NCBI GenBank assembly: GCA_034436295.1
Contig: DAOTVT010000040.1
Location: 1 to 58,408, forward strand
Source: DTLA01 sp034436295
GTDB lineage: Bacteria; Chloroflexota; Anaerolineae; DTLA01
DNA length: 58,408 bases
Direction of reading: 5' to 3'
Both the position numbers and the translations under genes were made by a program. The notes under the pieces are model-generated. The model ran no database searches. It was not told the origin of the DNA and saw only the letters and a list, made by a program, of their open reading frames with translations. Positions 39,482-47,612 of this stretch are shown here, piece after piece. Every line of letters starts with the position of its first letter. The stretch's first letter is position 1.

Positions 39482-39841
39482 CTACGACGACGGCTCTGGC
39501 TCGCCGCGCACGCCGAGGGCAGTCAACTCGCCCACGACGGTGAACGTCGTCTTGGGCGTGAGCAGCAGGCTGACGCCTTCCCGCTGCGCGCGTGCGAGGG
39601 TCTCCTCGTCGGGCCGATTGCCTTCGGTGATGATGACCGCGGCCAGGTCCAACAGGCTCGCCACCGCGACCACGTTGGCGTGCGATTGCAGCGTAACCCA
39701 GACATAGTCCTTCTTGGCGCGGTTCATGGCGCAACTGAGCAGGTCCGACGCGTATCCGGCTACAACGCGCCGCTCCAGGTTCCCCTCGCTCCCCGCCACT
39801 TCCAGGGAGAGTTTCTGCACGATTTCCGATAGGGTGATCAC
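39482..39841 (-). CDS. DRTGG domain protein
   Basis: This 119-residue protein matches the DRTGG fold, the N-terminal domain of certain HPr kinases and phosphotransacetylases. Segments: ITLSEIVQKLSLEVAGSEGN, then RRVVAGYASDLLSCAMNRAK, DYVWVTLQSHANVVAVASL and AAVIITEGNRPD. No kinase domain follows, so it is a stand-alone binding module. The GTG start at 39841 overlaps the upstream CBS-HATPase stop as GTGA, indicating coupled translation. A paralogue is encoded at 40837-41199. Confidence 0.78.
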   Translation of the reverse strand: MITLSEIVQKLSLEVAGSEGNLERRVVAGYASDLLSCAMNRAKKDYVWVTLQSHANVVAVASLLDLAAVIITEGNRPDEETLARAQREGVSLLLTPKTTFTVVGELTALGVRGEPEPSS

Positions 39842-40815
39842 GGTTTCTCCTTGCCGTCGCTTGCAGCGGGCTCGCTTCCGGAATTGCCGCTGCTGATGAC
39901 AGGCGACACTTTGATGACGATTTCCAGCCGCGTGCCCACGCCCACCTGCGACTCCAACTTCATGGAGTCGGAGCACTTTTTGATATTGGCCAGGCCCATG
40001 CCAGCGCCAAATCCCAACTCGCGAATCCAGTTCGGTGCGGTGGAGAACCCGGGCTGCATGGCCTGCTCAATGTCCGGGATGCCCGGGCCGTTGTCCGTCG
40101 CGACGATGCGGATGACCTCCGGCTGGATTTCCGCGATGAGTTCGCCTCCGTTGTCGGTGTGAATGATCAGGTTCATCTCGGCTTCGTAGGCGGCAATGGC
40201 CACCCGCCTCTGGATCATGGGCGGAGCCCCCAGCCGATCCAGTGCCCGCTTGATCTTGCTGGAAGCGCTGCCGCCGCCGCTGAAGTCCCGCGCCTTGATG
40301 CGATAGCGCAGGATCAGCCCGGTACGGTCCGATACGATGTCCTCAAAGATGTGCCGCGCTCGGTAGCGGCTGATCTCCTCCGCGTGATAGTCCAGCCCGA
40401 TGGCTTCCAGCAGCCCGCGGGTGATGTCGCCGCCGGTCAGGATGCCCACCAGGTCCCCGCGCTCGTTGACGACCGGCAGCCGCCCCACCTTGTACTGGGC
40501 GAATTTCTTCACCGCCTCCACCACGGACTCATTGGCCTGTACCGTGATGATGCGCGTGGCCATCCGCTCCCGCACGGGCGCGTGAATGTCGCCCTTCTCC
40601 AGCGCCTTGATGAGATCCTCAATGGAGACAATCCCGACGAGCCGCCCGCCTTCCACCACCGGCGTGCCCGATATGCGGTTGATCCTGAGGATCTCCTTGA
40701 GTTCGCTCATGGTCGTATCGGGAGACACGGTGATGACGTCCTTGGTCATCACCCGCTCTATGGGCAGTTCGTAGATAAGTTCCTGTATCCTTGTGATCTG
40801 AGGAACCTGCGACAC
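39838..40815 (-). CDS. CBS-pair protein fused to HATPase domain
   Basis: The 325-residue protein begins with two CBS motifs (MTKDVITVSPDTTMSELKE...GTPVVEGGRLVGIVS and MATRIITVQANESVVEAV...GRLPVVNERGDLVGILT), typical adenine-nucleotide sensors, and ends with an anti-sigma-type HATPase: AAYEAEMNLIIHTDNGG, VATDNGPGIPD and GFGAGMGLANIKKCSD. It may couple cellular energy charge to a partner-switching or kinase-like activity. It lies between two DRTGG genes at the head of the hydrogenase operon, suggesting a regulatory set. Confidence 0.88.
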   Translation of the reverse strand: MSQVPQITRIQELIYELPIERVMTKDVITVSPDTTMSELKEILRINRISGTPVVEGGRLVGIVSIEDLIKALEKGDIHAPVRERMATRIITVQANESVVEAVKKFAQYKVGRLPVVNERGDLVGILTGGDITRGLLEAIGLDYHAEEISRYRARHIFEDIVSDRTGLILRYRIKARDFSGGGSASSKIKRALDRLGAPPMIQRRVAIAAYEAEMNLIIHTDNGGELIAEIQPEVIRIVATDNGPGIPDIEQAMQPGFSTAPNWIRELGFGAGMGLANIKKCSDSMKLESQVGVGTRLEIVIKVSPVISSGNSGSEPAASDGKEKP

Positions 40816-40836
40816 GAGCGCTCCCGATGCGGTGCG

Positions 40837-41199
40837 TTACCCCTGTTTGGAATCCAGGTCGCAACTGGCCATCCCGGCCTCGTAGAGCCTGCCGCACATT
40901 TCAAACATGGTGTAGGGCGCAGCGATAAGCGGGATGCCTTTTTCTTTCGCCAGGGCTATGGTTTCGGGGCCGGGTAGTTTGCCCCGGACAAACACGATGG
41001 CAGCGATGTCGGCCATTTCGGCCGTGCGCACGACTTGGGGGTTGACGAGGCCGGTCAGGAGCAGCGCGTTGGGTTTGGCGAAGGCCAGGACATCGCTCAT
41101 GAGGTCCGCGCCGGCAGCGCAAGAAATCTCCATGTCCAGGTTGACGCCTTCGGTAAGCACCTTGCCTTCCACCACTCGGATGATGTCTCTCAACTTCAC
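40837..41199 (-). CDS. DRTGG domain protein, first gene of the hydrogenase operon
   Basis: The 120-residue product (VKLRDIIRVVEGKVLTEGVNL, AGADLMSDVLAFAKPNALLL, EMADIAAIVFVRGKLP, AAPYTMFEMCGRLYEAG) is a DRTGG-fold protein similar in layout to the one at 39482-39841, with which it shares low identity. It contains three Cys residues and no enzymatic motif. The GTG at 41199 has GGGGGGTGAAAGC upstream. It is the first gene after the promoter at about 41390 and the terminator-like hairpin at 41231-41266. Confidence 0.75.
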   Translation of the reverse strand: MKLRDIIRVVEGKVLTEGVNLDMEISCAAGADLMSDVLAFAKPNALLLTGLVNPQVVRTAEMADIAAIVFVRGKLPGPETIALAKEKGIPLIAAPYTMFEMCGRLYEAGMASCDLDSKQG

Positions 41200-41230
41200 G
41201 CTTTCACCCCCCGGACAGGAAGCCCCTATG

Positions 41231-41266
41231 AAAAAGGGCAAGGCTCACTGCGAGGTGGACCTTGCC
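41231..41266 (-). terminator. Terminator-like hairpin in hydrogenase leader
   Basis: Minus strand: GGCAAGG (41266-41260), 16-base loop, CCTTGCC (41243-41237), C, then five T (41235-41231). It lies after the promoter and 32 bases before the first gene, so it would attenuate the operon rather than end the previous gene. Confidence 0.55.
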
Positions 41267-41377
41267 ACGCAACTAGACCCTGCTGCGATGTGAGCGACGT
41301 AGCACCGGTATTCGGAGTCCATTCTCCCCGCACGCCCCTTTGCATGCACAATTGGGAAAACCATCACGACCTTGCAT

Positions 41378-41406
41378 ATCATATCACAAAGCGCCCTGTA
41401 CGTCAA
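41378..41406 (-). promoter_or_regulatory. Promoter of the hydrogenase operon
   Basis: Minus strand: TTGACG (41406-41401), exactly 17 bases, TATGAT (41383-41378). Start expected near 41371. Confidence 0.75.
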
Positions 41407-41538
41407 GTTGGGCTTATGGACAATCCAACCTCTGCAAATACCGGCGGGCGCGTCTCGTAGAGGGGATGGGATCGGAGAACAGAGCGGGTTCCAGGCGCAA
41501 AGAGGCCGGATGGGCCACCACCCCACAAGAATCGCGAT

Positions 41539-41922
41539 CTACCGCCCTCCAATCAGAAAGATGCCCGCAGCCACCAGCAGCGTCCCCACCCACTGGCGGG
41601 CTGCGATGCCCTCGTGGAACAGGATGGCCGCGCCCACGACCTGCACGCCGATGACGGCCAGCCCCACCGTAACCGGATAGGCTACATACAGCGGGAGAAA
41701 CTTGAGCAGCCACGTGAGGGTAATGACCGTGGCCAGCCCGGCCAGGTTCCCGACTATCTGCCACGCCAGGAACCCGCGCCAGTTGGGACTGGCCGCGGAG
41801 AGTTTGAAACTGGAGTTGGCGACGATGTTGAACAGCAGGTTGCAACCGATGAGGCCCGCCACCTGCACATTGGTTTGGTTCTGTAGGGCCTGTACCTGGG
41901 CGCGTAGGAACCCGCGGAACAT
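41539..41922 (-). CDS. Four-helix DMT/SMR-like membrane protein
   Basis: From the ATG at 41922 (GGGGAGGTGAAC directly upstream) the protein is 127 residues with four hydrophobic helices: VAGLIGCNLLFNIVANSSFK, FLAWQIVGNLAGLATVITLTWLL, YVAYPVTVGLAVIGVQVVGAAILF and WVGTLLVAAGIFLIGG. The layout, with P in helix 3 (AYPVTVGL), resembles small multidrug resistance and ArnE/F-type half transporters of the DMT superfamily, which act as dimers. The membrane-buried Glu of helix 1 typical of EmrE is not visible, so drug export is doubtful; lipid-linked sugar flipping is equally possible. Confidence 0.7.
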   Translation of the reverse strand: MFRGFLRAQVQALQNQTNVQVAGLIGCNLLFNIVANSSFKLSAASPNWRGFLAWQIVGNLAGLATVITLTWLLKFLPLYVAYPVTVGLAVIGVQVVGAAILFHEGIAARQWVGTLLVAAGIFLIGGR

Positions 41923-41949
41923 GTTCACCTCCCCACAGCCGGCGCGCGC

Positions 41950-42717
41950 TCAGAACGGCATGCCCGCGCCTGGTCCCTCCGCGAAGTCGGCGAAAGTTCG
42001 CCCCTTCAAGATTGTGTCCGGAAACGTGTAAATGCCCGTAATCTGCACGTAGCAGCGGTCGGGATACTTCTCCCAGCCGCGGGCCAGTCCAATCCTGAGG
42101 TAAACCTCCAGGTGCTGTAGCGCACGGGTCAGGTCCGAACTGATCCGCCTCGGCGAAAACCCCTTCCGCCTGCCGTACTCAAGGTAGTAGCGCCAAGTGA
42201 GATCTGTAACGGTTAGCGTCCGCTCCACGCCCGCGTCATCAAAGAATCCAAGCCGATACGTAGGCTTGCCGTCTTCGGAAACCTGGTAGGCCACCCTGGA
42301 CACAACTTTGGGCCGAATCGTGCCCAAAGAACGGCACCCCTGGCCCTTGGGGATGTAGTATCCCGGGCCAGACTGCACAGCAACCCCGAACAGATCGTCA
42401 AGGGTCGCAAACAGCGTGCTTTGCAGGACATTCCTCCTCTCGTCATCGCCCACGCGCCGCAAGAATCGCACAGAATGCGGATCGTAGCGATAGTCCTCCA
42501 CATGCGGCGGCTCGGGGACCGGCTGGAGCAGGTCAAACTCCACATCCGCGAAGGGGAATATCACCGGATGATCCTGCGCGTCGTAGAGCATCGTTTCCAG
42601 GATGCCCGGAGGCGGGAGCACGGGACGGATACAATTCCCGTTCTGGTCGTAGCCTGCGATGCAGACACGGCCCTCGTTCATGCGCGTTATATCGGTGATG
42701 ATGAGGCTTGTCTTCAC
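41950..42717 (-). CDS. Dual-OB-type protein linked to DUF488
   Basis: The 255-residue protein begins with the GTG at 42717, overlapping the DUF488 stop as GTGA. Its first strand (KTSLIITDITRMNEGRVCIAGYD), the NCIRPVLPPPGI loop and a later repeat of beta-rich segments (DRCYVQITGIYTFPDTILKG at the end) suggest two OB-like barrels, a family I recall as dual-OB proteins often next to DUF488. No catalytic motif is evident; nucleic acid or nucleotide binding is a reasonable guess. The middle (RRKGFSPRRISSDLTRALQH) is basic. Confidence 0.5.
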   Translation of the reverse strand: MKTSLIITDITRMNEGRVCIAGYDQNGNCIRPVLPPPGILETMLYDAQDHPVIFPFADVEFDLLQPVPEPPHVEDYRYDPHSVRFLRRVGDDERRNVLQSTLFATLDDLFGVAVQSGPGYYIPKGQGCRSLGTIRPKVVSRVAYQVSEDGKPTYRLGFFDDAGVERTLTVTDLTWRYYLEYGRRKGFSPRRISSDLTRALQHLEVYLRIGLARGWEKYPDRCYVQITGIYTFPDTILKGRTFADFAEGPGAGMPF

Positions 42718-43154
42718 AGATGCACGACCTCCACGTCCGCCCAGCGCCTTTTCAGCCTCTCTGCGACCAGGCGGCGATGGCAGTGATGGGGCGAGGGTTC
42801 GCTGCACAGCAAGCACGACACAATCCGCTCAAACGCCGAACGGTCCAGCGTATCGGGAATGCCGCGCTCGTCCATGAGGCGCTCGAACCGCTCCACATAT
42901 CGCTCCCAGTCCCCATCCTTGCGGTAGGCCTCCAGAATCTCTTTGGTCGGGGCGAGTTCTACCATGTGGACGTATTCGCAGCCATCGGCCAGTTCCCGGA
43001 GGAAATACGGCAAATCCTCTTTCTTGGCGAAACCGGCCAACTGTCCGTTGGGGTTCAGGCGGATGTCCACCACCCGCTGCACGCCATGTTCTCGGAGCAG
43101 TCCGAAGAACTCTTCGGCTCGCTTCTGGGTGAATCCGATGGTGTACAGTTTCAT
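42714..43154 (-). CDS. DUF488 family protein (short form)
   Basis: From ATG 43154 the protein is 146 residues: MKLYTIGFTQKRAEEFFGLL, VVDIRLNPNGQLAGFAKKED, YVHMVELAPTKE and the conserved CSEPSPHHCHRRLVAE near the end. DUF488 proteins share these two blocks, an R-x-N/T-P near the N-terminus and C-x-E-x(4)-CHR at the end, and are of unknown function. It is flanked by a longer DUF488 gene (7 bases upstream) and the presumed dual-OB gene (4-base overlap), forming a probable three-gene operon. Confidence 0.85.
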   Translation of the reverse strand: MKLYTIGFTQKRAEEFFGLLREHGVQRVVDIRLNPNGQLAGFAKKEDLPYFLRELADGCEYVHMVELAPTKEILEAYRKDGDWERYVERFERLMDERGIPDTLDRSAFERIVSCLLCSEPSPHHCHRRLVAERLKRRWADVEVVHL

Positions 43155-43161
43155 TGTACCC

Positions 43162-43737
43162 TCAGAACAGGGATTTTTGTTCCGCCTGGATCGGTTCTGG
43201 CACGTCGTCGGGGAGTTGGCGGGCGGGGAACTCGCTGCCATCGCCGCGGATGTGGATCACCTCCACCTCTGCGGGGTATTGGTCCGCGAGGTAAACGGCG
43301 ATCAGATAGTGACGGTGGCACTTGGCCGGGTCCTCCTCGCTGCACATGATGCCAACGACATGTTCCTCTGCCAGTTCCAGCAGTTGCCGGATACCCTGCT
43401 GGAACTCTGCCCGCTTCATCACTTCCCGATAGTTGACTTCGTGTAGATAGTCTATCTTCTGCTCTTCTTCCCCCCTCTTGCCTTCCTGAGGGACTACGCC
43501 CCTCTTGTAGCAGGAGGGTTTGTCGGGCCGCCCGCCCAAGTACCTGCCCGCATAGGCGTACTCAATACCGTGCTCCTGGAGGCTGTGCGCCAGTTGCTCC
43601 CGGTTGAACTGGGGGCAGTGGCGGCTGTACGGGGTTGACCGCACATCTACGACAAGCGTGATGCCTCTATCCTCCAGAAGGCGGACGAACTTCTCAATGG
43701 GATGGGTGCTGTGGCCGATTGTGTAGATAGTACGCAT
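43162..43737 (-). CDS. DUF488 family protein (long form)
   Basis: Using the ATG at 43737 (GGGAGATGCGC upstream; the ATG two codons earlier is too close to it), the protein is 191 residues. It has MRTIYTIGHSTHPIEKFVRLL, VVDVRSTPYSRHCPQFNRE, YAYAGRYLGGRPDKPSCY and VGIMCSEEDPAKCHRHYLIA, the complete DUF488 consensus. It is a paralogue of the next gene, with low overall identity. The cysteine and histidine in the last motif suggest catalysis or metal binding, but no reaction is established. Confidence 0.88.
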   Translation of the reverse strand: MRTIYTIGHSTHPIEKFVRLLEDRGITLVVDVRSTPYSRHCPQFNREQLAHSLQEHGIEYAYAGRYLGGRPDKPSCYKRGVVPQEGKRGEEEQKIDYLHEVNYREVMKRAEFQQGIRQLLELAEEHVVGIMCSEEDPAKCHRHYLIAVYLADQYPAEVEVIHIRGDGSEFPARQLPDDVPEPIQAEQKSLF

Positions 43738-43841
43738 GCGCATCTCCCTGGCCGGATGGCAGCCGTAACGCTGTAGCCGCGCGAACTCCGCCGGACCCGT
43801 TTGCCCACGCTCCGCGCAGGAAGCCGGACACCATGATTATA

Positions 43842-45113
43842 TCACCGCTTGTCGCCCGCTCCCAAACAAACCGTCCCCCGCTTGATCACCACCCGCACCA
43901 TGTTCGTCCCGAAGCGGTACGCCAGCATCCGATACGTGGGCACATCCAGGATGAGGATGTCGGCCTGCTTGCCCGCTTCCAGGCTACCGACCCGATGGCC
44001 CATGCCGATGGCGTGCGCCGCGTTGATGGTGGCGGCGACGATGGCCTCGGCGGGCGTCAGCCGCATGGCCCGGCACGCCAGGGCGATGATGAACTGCATG
44101 GACTCGCATGGGCACGTGCCCGGGTTCAGGTCTGTGGCCAGGGCCAGCGCGCCCCCCTGGGCCACGAGGGCGCGGGCGGGCGTGTACTCGCGATGCCCCA
44201 GGCCGAAGGGCGTCCCGGGCAGCGACACGGCAATGACGTCCGACTGCGCCAGCAGCCGCACCTCGTGCTCCGGCGTGGCCACCAGGTGGTCCGCCGACAC
44301 CGCGCCCAGTTCCACGGCCAGGGCCGTGCCGCCCAGCGCCTTGAACTCGTCCACGTGGATTTTCAGGCCCAGGCCCAGCGCGCGGGCCTTCTCCAGAATG
44401 CGGCGGCTCTGCTCCAGCGTGAAGGCCCCGTCTTCGCAGAACACGTCGCAGAAACGGGGGCGCAGGTCAGCAGGAAGCGCCGCCACCGCCGGCAGCATCT
44501 CGTCCGCTACCAGGCGCACGAACCCCTCGGCGTCGCCCTTGTACTCGGCGGGGATGGCGTGCGCGCCCAGGAACGTGGGCACCAGTTCCACCGGCTGCGC
44601 GCGGTTCAGCGCCGCGATGGCGTGCAGCATCTTGATCTCGTCGGGGGTGGTCAGCCCGTAGCCGGTCTTGGCCTCGGCGGTCGTGGTGCCGTGCTCCAGC
44701 ATTCGGCGCAGGCGGGGCATGGACTCGCGCACCAGGTCGTCCACCGATGCGGCGCGGGTGGCGCGCACGGTATTCATGATGCCGCCACCCGCCGCCATGA
44801 TCTCCATGTACGAAGCGCCCCGCAACCGCATCTCAAACTCGTCGGCGCGGTGGCCCGCGTACACCAGGTGCGTGTGCGGGTCCACGAATCCGGGCATGAC
44901 CACGCGCCCGCCCGCGTCCAGTGTCCGCTCGGCGCGGAAGGTGCGCCGCAGTTCGTCGGTGGGGCCGACGGACACGATGAGGCCGTCGCGGATGGCCACC
45001 GCGCCCCCGGGGATGAGGCCCAGGTCGTTCATGTCGGGCCCGCGCCGGAGGCTTCCCCCCGACGCCAGGGTGAGCAGTTCGCTTGCGTTGACGATGAGTA
45101 GGTCGGCGTCCAC
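43842..45113 (-). CDS. hutI: Imidazolonepropionase
   Basis: HutI hydrolyses imidazolone-5-propionate to N-formimino-L-glutamate in histidine degradation. The 423-residue amidohydrolase has the metal motif PGFVDPHTHLVYAGHR, GGGIMNTVRATR, the substrate strand TTTAEAKTGYGL, HVDEFKALGG, SADHL, and ALATDLNPGTCP with the catalytic Asp, then a closing composite beta-domain. It starts with GTG at 45113. No other hut genes are nearby; it follows the penicillin acylase gene by 26 bases and may be cotranscribed with it. Confidence 0.94.
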   Translation of the reverse strand: MDADLLIVNASELLTLASGGSLRRGPDMNDLGLIPGGAVAIRDGLIVSVGPTDELRRTFRAERTLDAGGRVVMPGFVDPHTHLVYAGHRADEFEMRLRGASYMEIMAAGGGIMNTVRATRAASVDDLVRESMPRLRRMLEHGTTTAEAKTGYGLTTPDEIKMLHAIAALNRAQPVELVPTFLGAHAIPAEYKGDAEGFVRLVADEMLPAVAALPADLRPRFCDVFCEDGAFTLEQSRRILEKARALGLGLKIHVDEFKALGGTALAVELGAVSADHLVATPEHEVRLLAQSDVIAVSLPGTPFGLGHREYTPARALVAQGGALALATDLNPGTCPCESMQFIIALACRAMRLTPAEAIVAATINAAHAIGMGHRVGSLEAGKQADILILDVPTYRMLAYRFGTNMVRVVIKRGTVCLGAGDKR

Positions 45114-45139
45114 AGCGTCTCCTTACGGGTTGCGGAGGT

Positions 45140-47545
45140 TCACGGTTTGAGAATCAGGGTGTCCACCGCGGCCTTCTCCACCTGCTCGCGGGTCCACAGC
45201 ATGGGATGATACTTCACGTCGCGCCAGTACAGGATCATGTCGTCATAGTGTTTGTGGTACGTATGCCCCGACTGGCCCGTGGTGTGCATGGACTGGGACC
45301 GGGTGAAATCGGCGACATCTATGACCTGGCGGTACGACGGCAGCACGGTAACGCCGTAGGGGCGCATCACGCTGAACGGCGTGTTGTTCACGACTTCGCC
45401 GGCCCCGTTCACGGGCACCGGCCCGCGGTTCAGGAGCGCCTCTATCGGCGCGATGCCCGACTTGCCCAGCGATTGGTTCTGGAAGGTGGCCGTGTGCACG
45501 TTGCCCCACTTCCAGCGCGGCATGTCCGGCCCTAGGCGCCTGGTGAGGTCGTCCACGGCGTCCTTGAGGGCGCGGAGCAAGATGTCGTCGCGCGTCTCCA
45601 CCTGCCCCGTGCGCTTGTCGTCAAACCAGGGCCAGTTGGGGTCTTCCAGCCCGCGGATCATGGCCACCGTCGTCATGGACGTGGCGCCGAAGTACTGCTT
45701 GAGGATGTTGGCGCCCATCTCGTCCAGGTACGTGTCGCGTATCAGGTGGAGCAGCGCCGCCCCGAAAATGGCCGCGCCAGCGCTGTCCTTGTCAAATCGG
45801 TAGTCCCAGCCGCGCAGAATCTCCAGCGCCTGGCGCAATTCCTGGGCCTGGGGCTGCAGGTTCAGGAAGTAGGGCAGCACTTCCTTCGCCGGCAGCGCCA
45901 GCGTGTCGGCCTGGATGGCCTGCATGTCTTCCACCGACAGTTTCGGCTTAGCCTGGATCATCTCCGTGATGCGCGCGGCGCGGTAGCCGCTGCCCCATTC
46001 CAGCGACACCAGGTACGGATACTTCTCGTCCACGACGGCGTTGTTGGCCGTAACCACGAACCCCTGGCTCGGATTGAACAGGTAGGGCATCTCCTCAAAC
46101 GGGACGTAGCCCAGCCATTCGTACTCTCCGGTGTGGCCCGGGACGGGCATCAGCCCGTCGCCTTTGCCGCGGATGGGCCACTTGCCGGTGGACTGGTAGC
46201 CAATGTTGCCCTGCACATCCGCGTACACGAAGTTCTGGCCGGCGATGTCCCAGTCGCGCAGAGCGTCGCGGAACTCATCCCAATTGCGCGCCAGGTCCAG
46301 TTTGATCACGGCGCGGAACAGCGTGTTCGGCTCCAGCGCCGTCCACCGCAGCGCCGTGCCCGTGGGCAGCGGCCCCATCACGTCATTGACGATGGGGCCG
46401 TGGTGCGTGATCCGCACGGTTAGGCTCACCGGCTCGCTCTGTCCGGCCACGCGGATTTCTTCCTGGATCACCTGCATGTCGCGCCACTCGCCCTTGAACT
46501 CGTACTGATTCGGGTTGTTGGGGTTGATCTTTTCCACGAACAAATCCTGCGTATCGGGCCCCAGGTTGGTAACGCCCCAGGCGATGTACGGGTTGTGGCC
46601 GATGATGACTCCTGGCGCGCCCGGGAAAGATGACCCCACCACGTCAAAATCGCCGCCGTGCAGGCCGATCTCGTACCAGATGGACGGCATCTGGATGGCC
46701 AGGTGCGGGTCGTTGGCCAGGAGCGGCATGCCGGTGGTGGTCCTGCTGCCCGCGACGACCCAGTTGTTGCTGCCCGTGCCCAGCACCTCGCGGCCCGCGA
46801 AGCGGTTGACGTCATCCAGCACCGCCAGCAGCGACGTGTCCACGTCCTGCCACGCCACGCCCGTGGGGACGATGACCGGATGATCGGGCCTGTAGGCGGG
46901 CAGCAACTGTTGCACGGCATCCGCGCCGAACTTCTTGAGCACGACCGCGCGCATAATCTCGGAATCCATGTTGCCGCCCAGGTCGTAGGCCATCACCTTC
47001 GCCCATGTGAGCGTGTGGACCGGAGACCAGGGCTCCGGCTCAAACTTCGCGCCCGTCAGCCCCAGCAGGGTGAACTCAATCCCCAGGCAGCCCTTGCGCT
47101 GCTGAATGTAGGCTGTTACCCCATCGGCGTAGGCTTGCAGGATTTCGCGCGTCTGGGAATCCATCCGCCGCAGTTCCTCCTCGGCGATGCGGGCGAACCC
47201 CATGGTGCGCAGGAACTTGTCGGACTCCAGGGCGCTCTTGCCCAGGATTTCGGCCAGCCGCCCCATGCCGATGCGCCGCCAGAACTCCATCTGCCACATG
47301 CGGTCTTGAGCGTGGACGTATCCCTGGGCGAAGAACAGGTCGTGGTTGTTCTGCGCGTAGATGTGCGGGATGCCCCACTCGTCGCGCAGGACACGCACCT
47401 CGGCCTGCAGGCCAGGGACGGTGAGCGTGCCGCTCGTCTGCGGGAAGTTGCGCCGCACAAGATACACCCCGCCCCCGCCGATGACCACCGCCAGGACCAC
47501 CAGGAATACCAGGATACCCAGCAGGACTTTCTTCAGGGTTCTCAT
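45140..47545 (-). CDS. Penicillin acylase family Ntn-hydrolase
   Basis: An 801-residue exported or membrane-anchored Ntn-hydrolase: one N-terminal hydrophobic helix (KKVLLGILVFLVVLAVVIGGG), then the alpha chain (DEWGIPHIYAQNNHDLFFAQGYVHAQDRMWQMEF), the self-cleavage point GTG-SNNWVVAGSRT with nucleophile Ser259, and the beta chain with LLANDPHLAIQMPSIWYE, WGVTNLGPDTQDLFVE and TANNAVV. Family members deacylate penicillins, homoserine lactones or other amides. No lipobox is seen. The natural substrate is unknown; quorum-signal or peptide deacylation are alternatives. Confidence 0.93.
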   Translation of the reverse strand: MRTLKKVLLGILVFLVVLAVVIGGGGVYLVRRNFPQTSGTLTVPGLQAEVRVLRDEWGIPHIYAQNNHDLFFAQGYVHAQDRMWQMEFWRRIGMGRLAEILGKSALESDKFLRTMGFARIAEEELRRMDSQTREILQAYADGVTAYIQQRKGCLGIEFTLLGLTGAKFEPEPWSPVHTLTWAKVMAYDLGGNMDSEIMRAVVLKKFGADAVQQLLPAYRPDHPVIVPTGVAWQDVDTSLLAVLDDVNRFAGREVLGTGSNNWVVAGSRTTTGMPLLANDPHLAIQMPSIWYEIGLHGGDFDVVGSSFPGAPGVIIGHNPYIAWGVTNLGPDTQDLFVEKINPNNPNQYEFKGEWRDMQVIQEEIRVAGQSEPVSLTVRITHHGPIVNDVMGPLPTGTALRWTALEPNTLFRAVIKLDLARNWDEFRDALRDWDIAGQNFVYADVQGNIGYQSTGKWPIRGKGDGLMPVPGHTGEYEWLGYVPFEEMPYLFNPSQGFVVTANNAVVDEKYPYLVSLEWGSGYRAARITEMIQAKPKLSVEDMQAIQADTLALPAKEVLPYFLNLQPQAQELRQALEILRGWDYRFDKDSAGAAIFGAALLHLIRDTYLDEMGANILKQYFGATSMTTVAMIRGLEDPNWPWFDDKRTGQVETRDDILLRALKDAVDDLTRRLGPDMPRWKWGNVHTATFQNQSLGKSGIAPIEALLNRGPVPVNGAGEVVNNTPFSVMRPYGVTVLPSYRQVIDVADFTRSQSMHTTGQSGHTYHKHYDDMILYWRDVKYHPMLWTREQVEKAAVDTLILKP

Positions 47546-47575
47546 CGCACTGCCTCCCTTTGCTGAAAGTTTGCA

Positions 47576-47600
47576 GGCCGCGCTCCCCTCTGGCGCGGCC
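47576..47600. other. GC hairpin between GH1 and penicillin acylase genes
   Basis: GGCCGCGC (47576-47583) and GCGCGGCC (47593-47600) form a perfect 8-bp stem with a 9-base loop after the GH1 stop. There is no T tract on either strand, so termination would be inefficient. Confidence 0.5.
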
Positions 47601-47612
47601 GCTTTCGCCGAG

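Larger units (their letters stand above)
41200..41538. other. Leader region of the hydrogenase operon
   Basis: A 339-base gap with no established gene. It has a consensus minus-strand promoter (41378-41406), a leader of about 170 bases with an open frame of up to 41 codons (start about 41365, stop at 41245) ending inside the hairpin loop, and the terminator-like hairpin (41231-41266). GCAAGGTC occurs both at the start of the transcript and in the hairpin arm. Confidence 0.65.
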
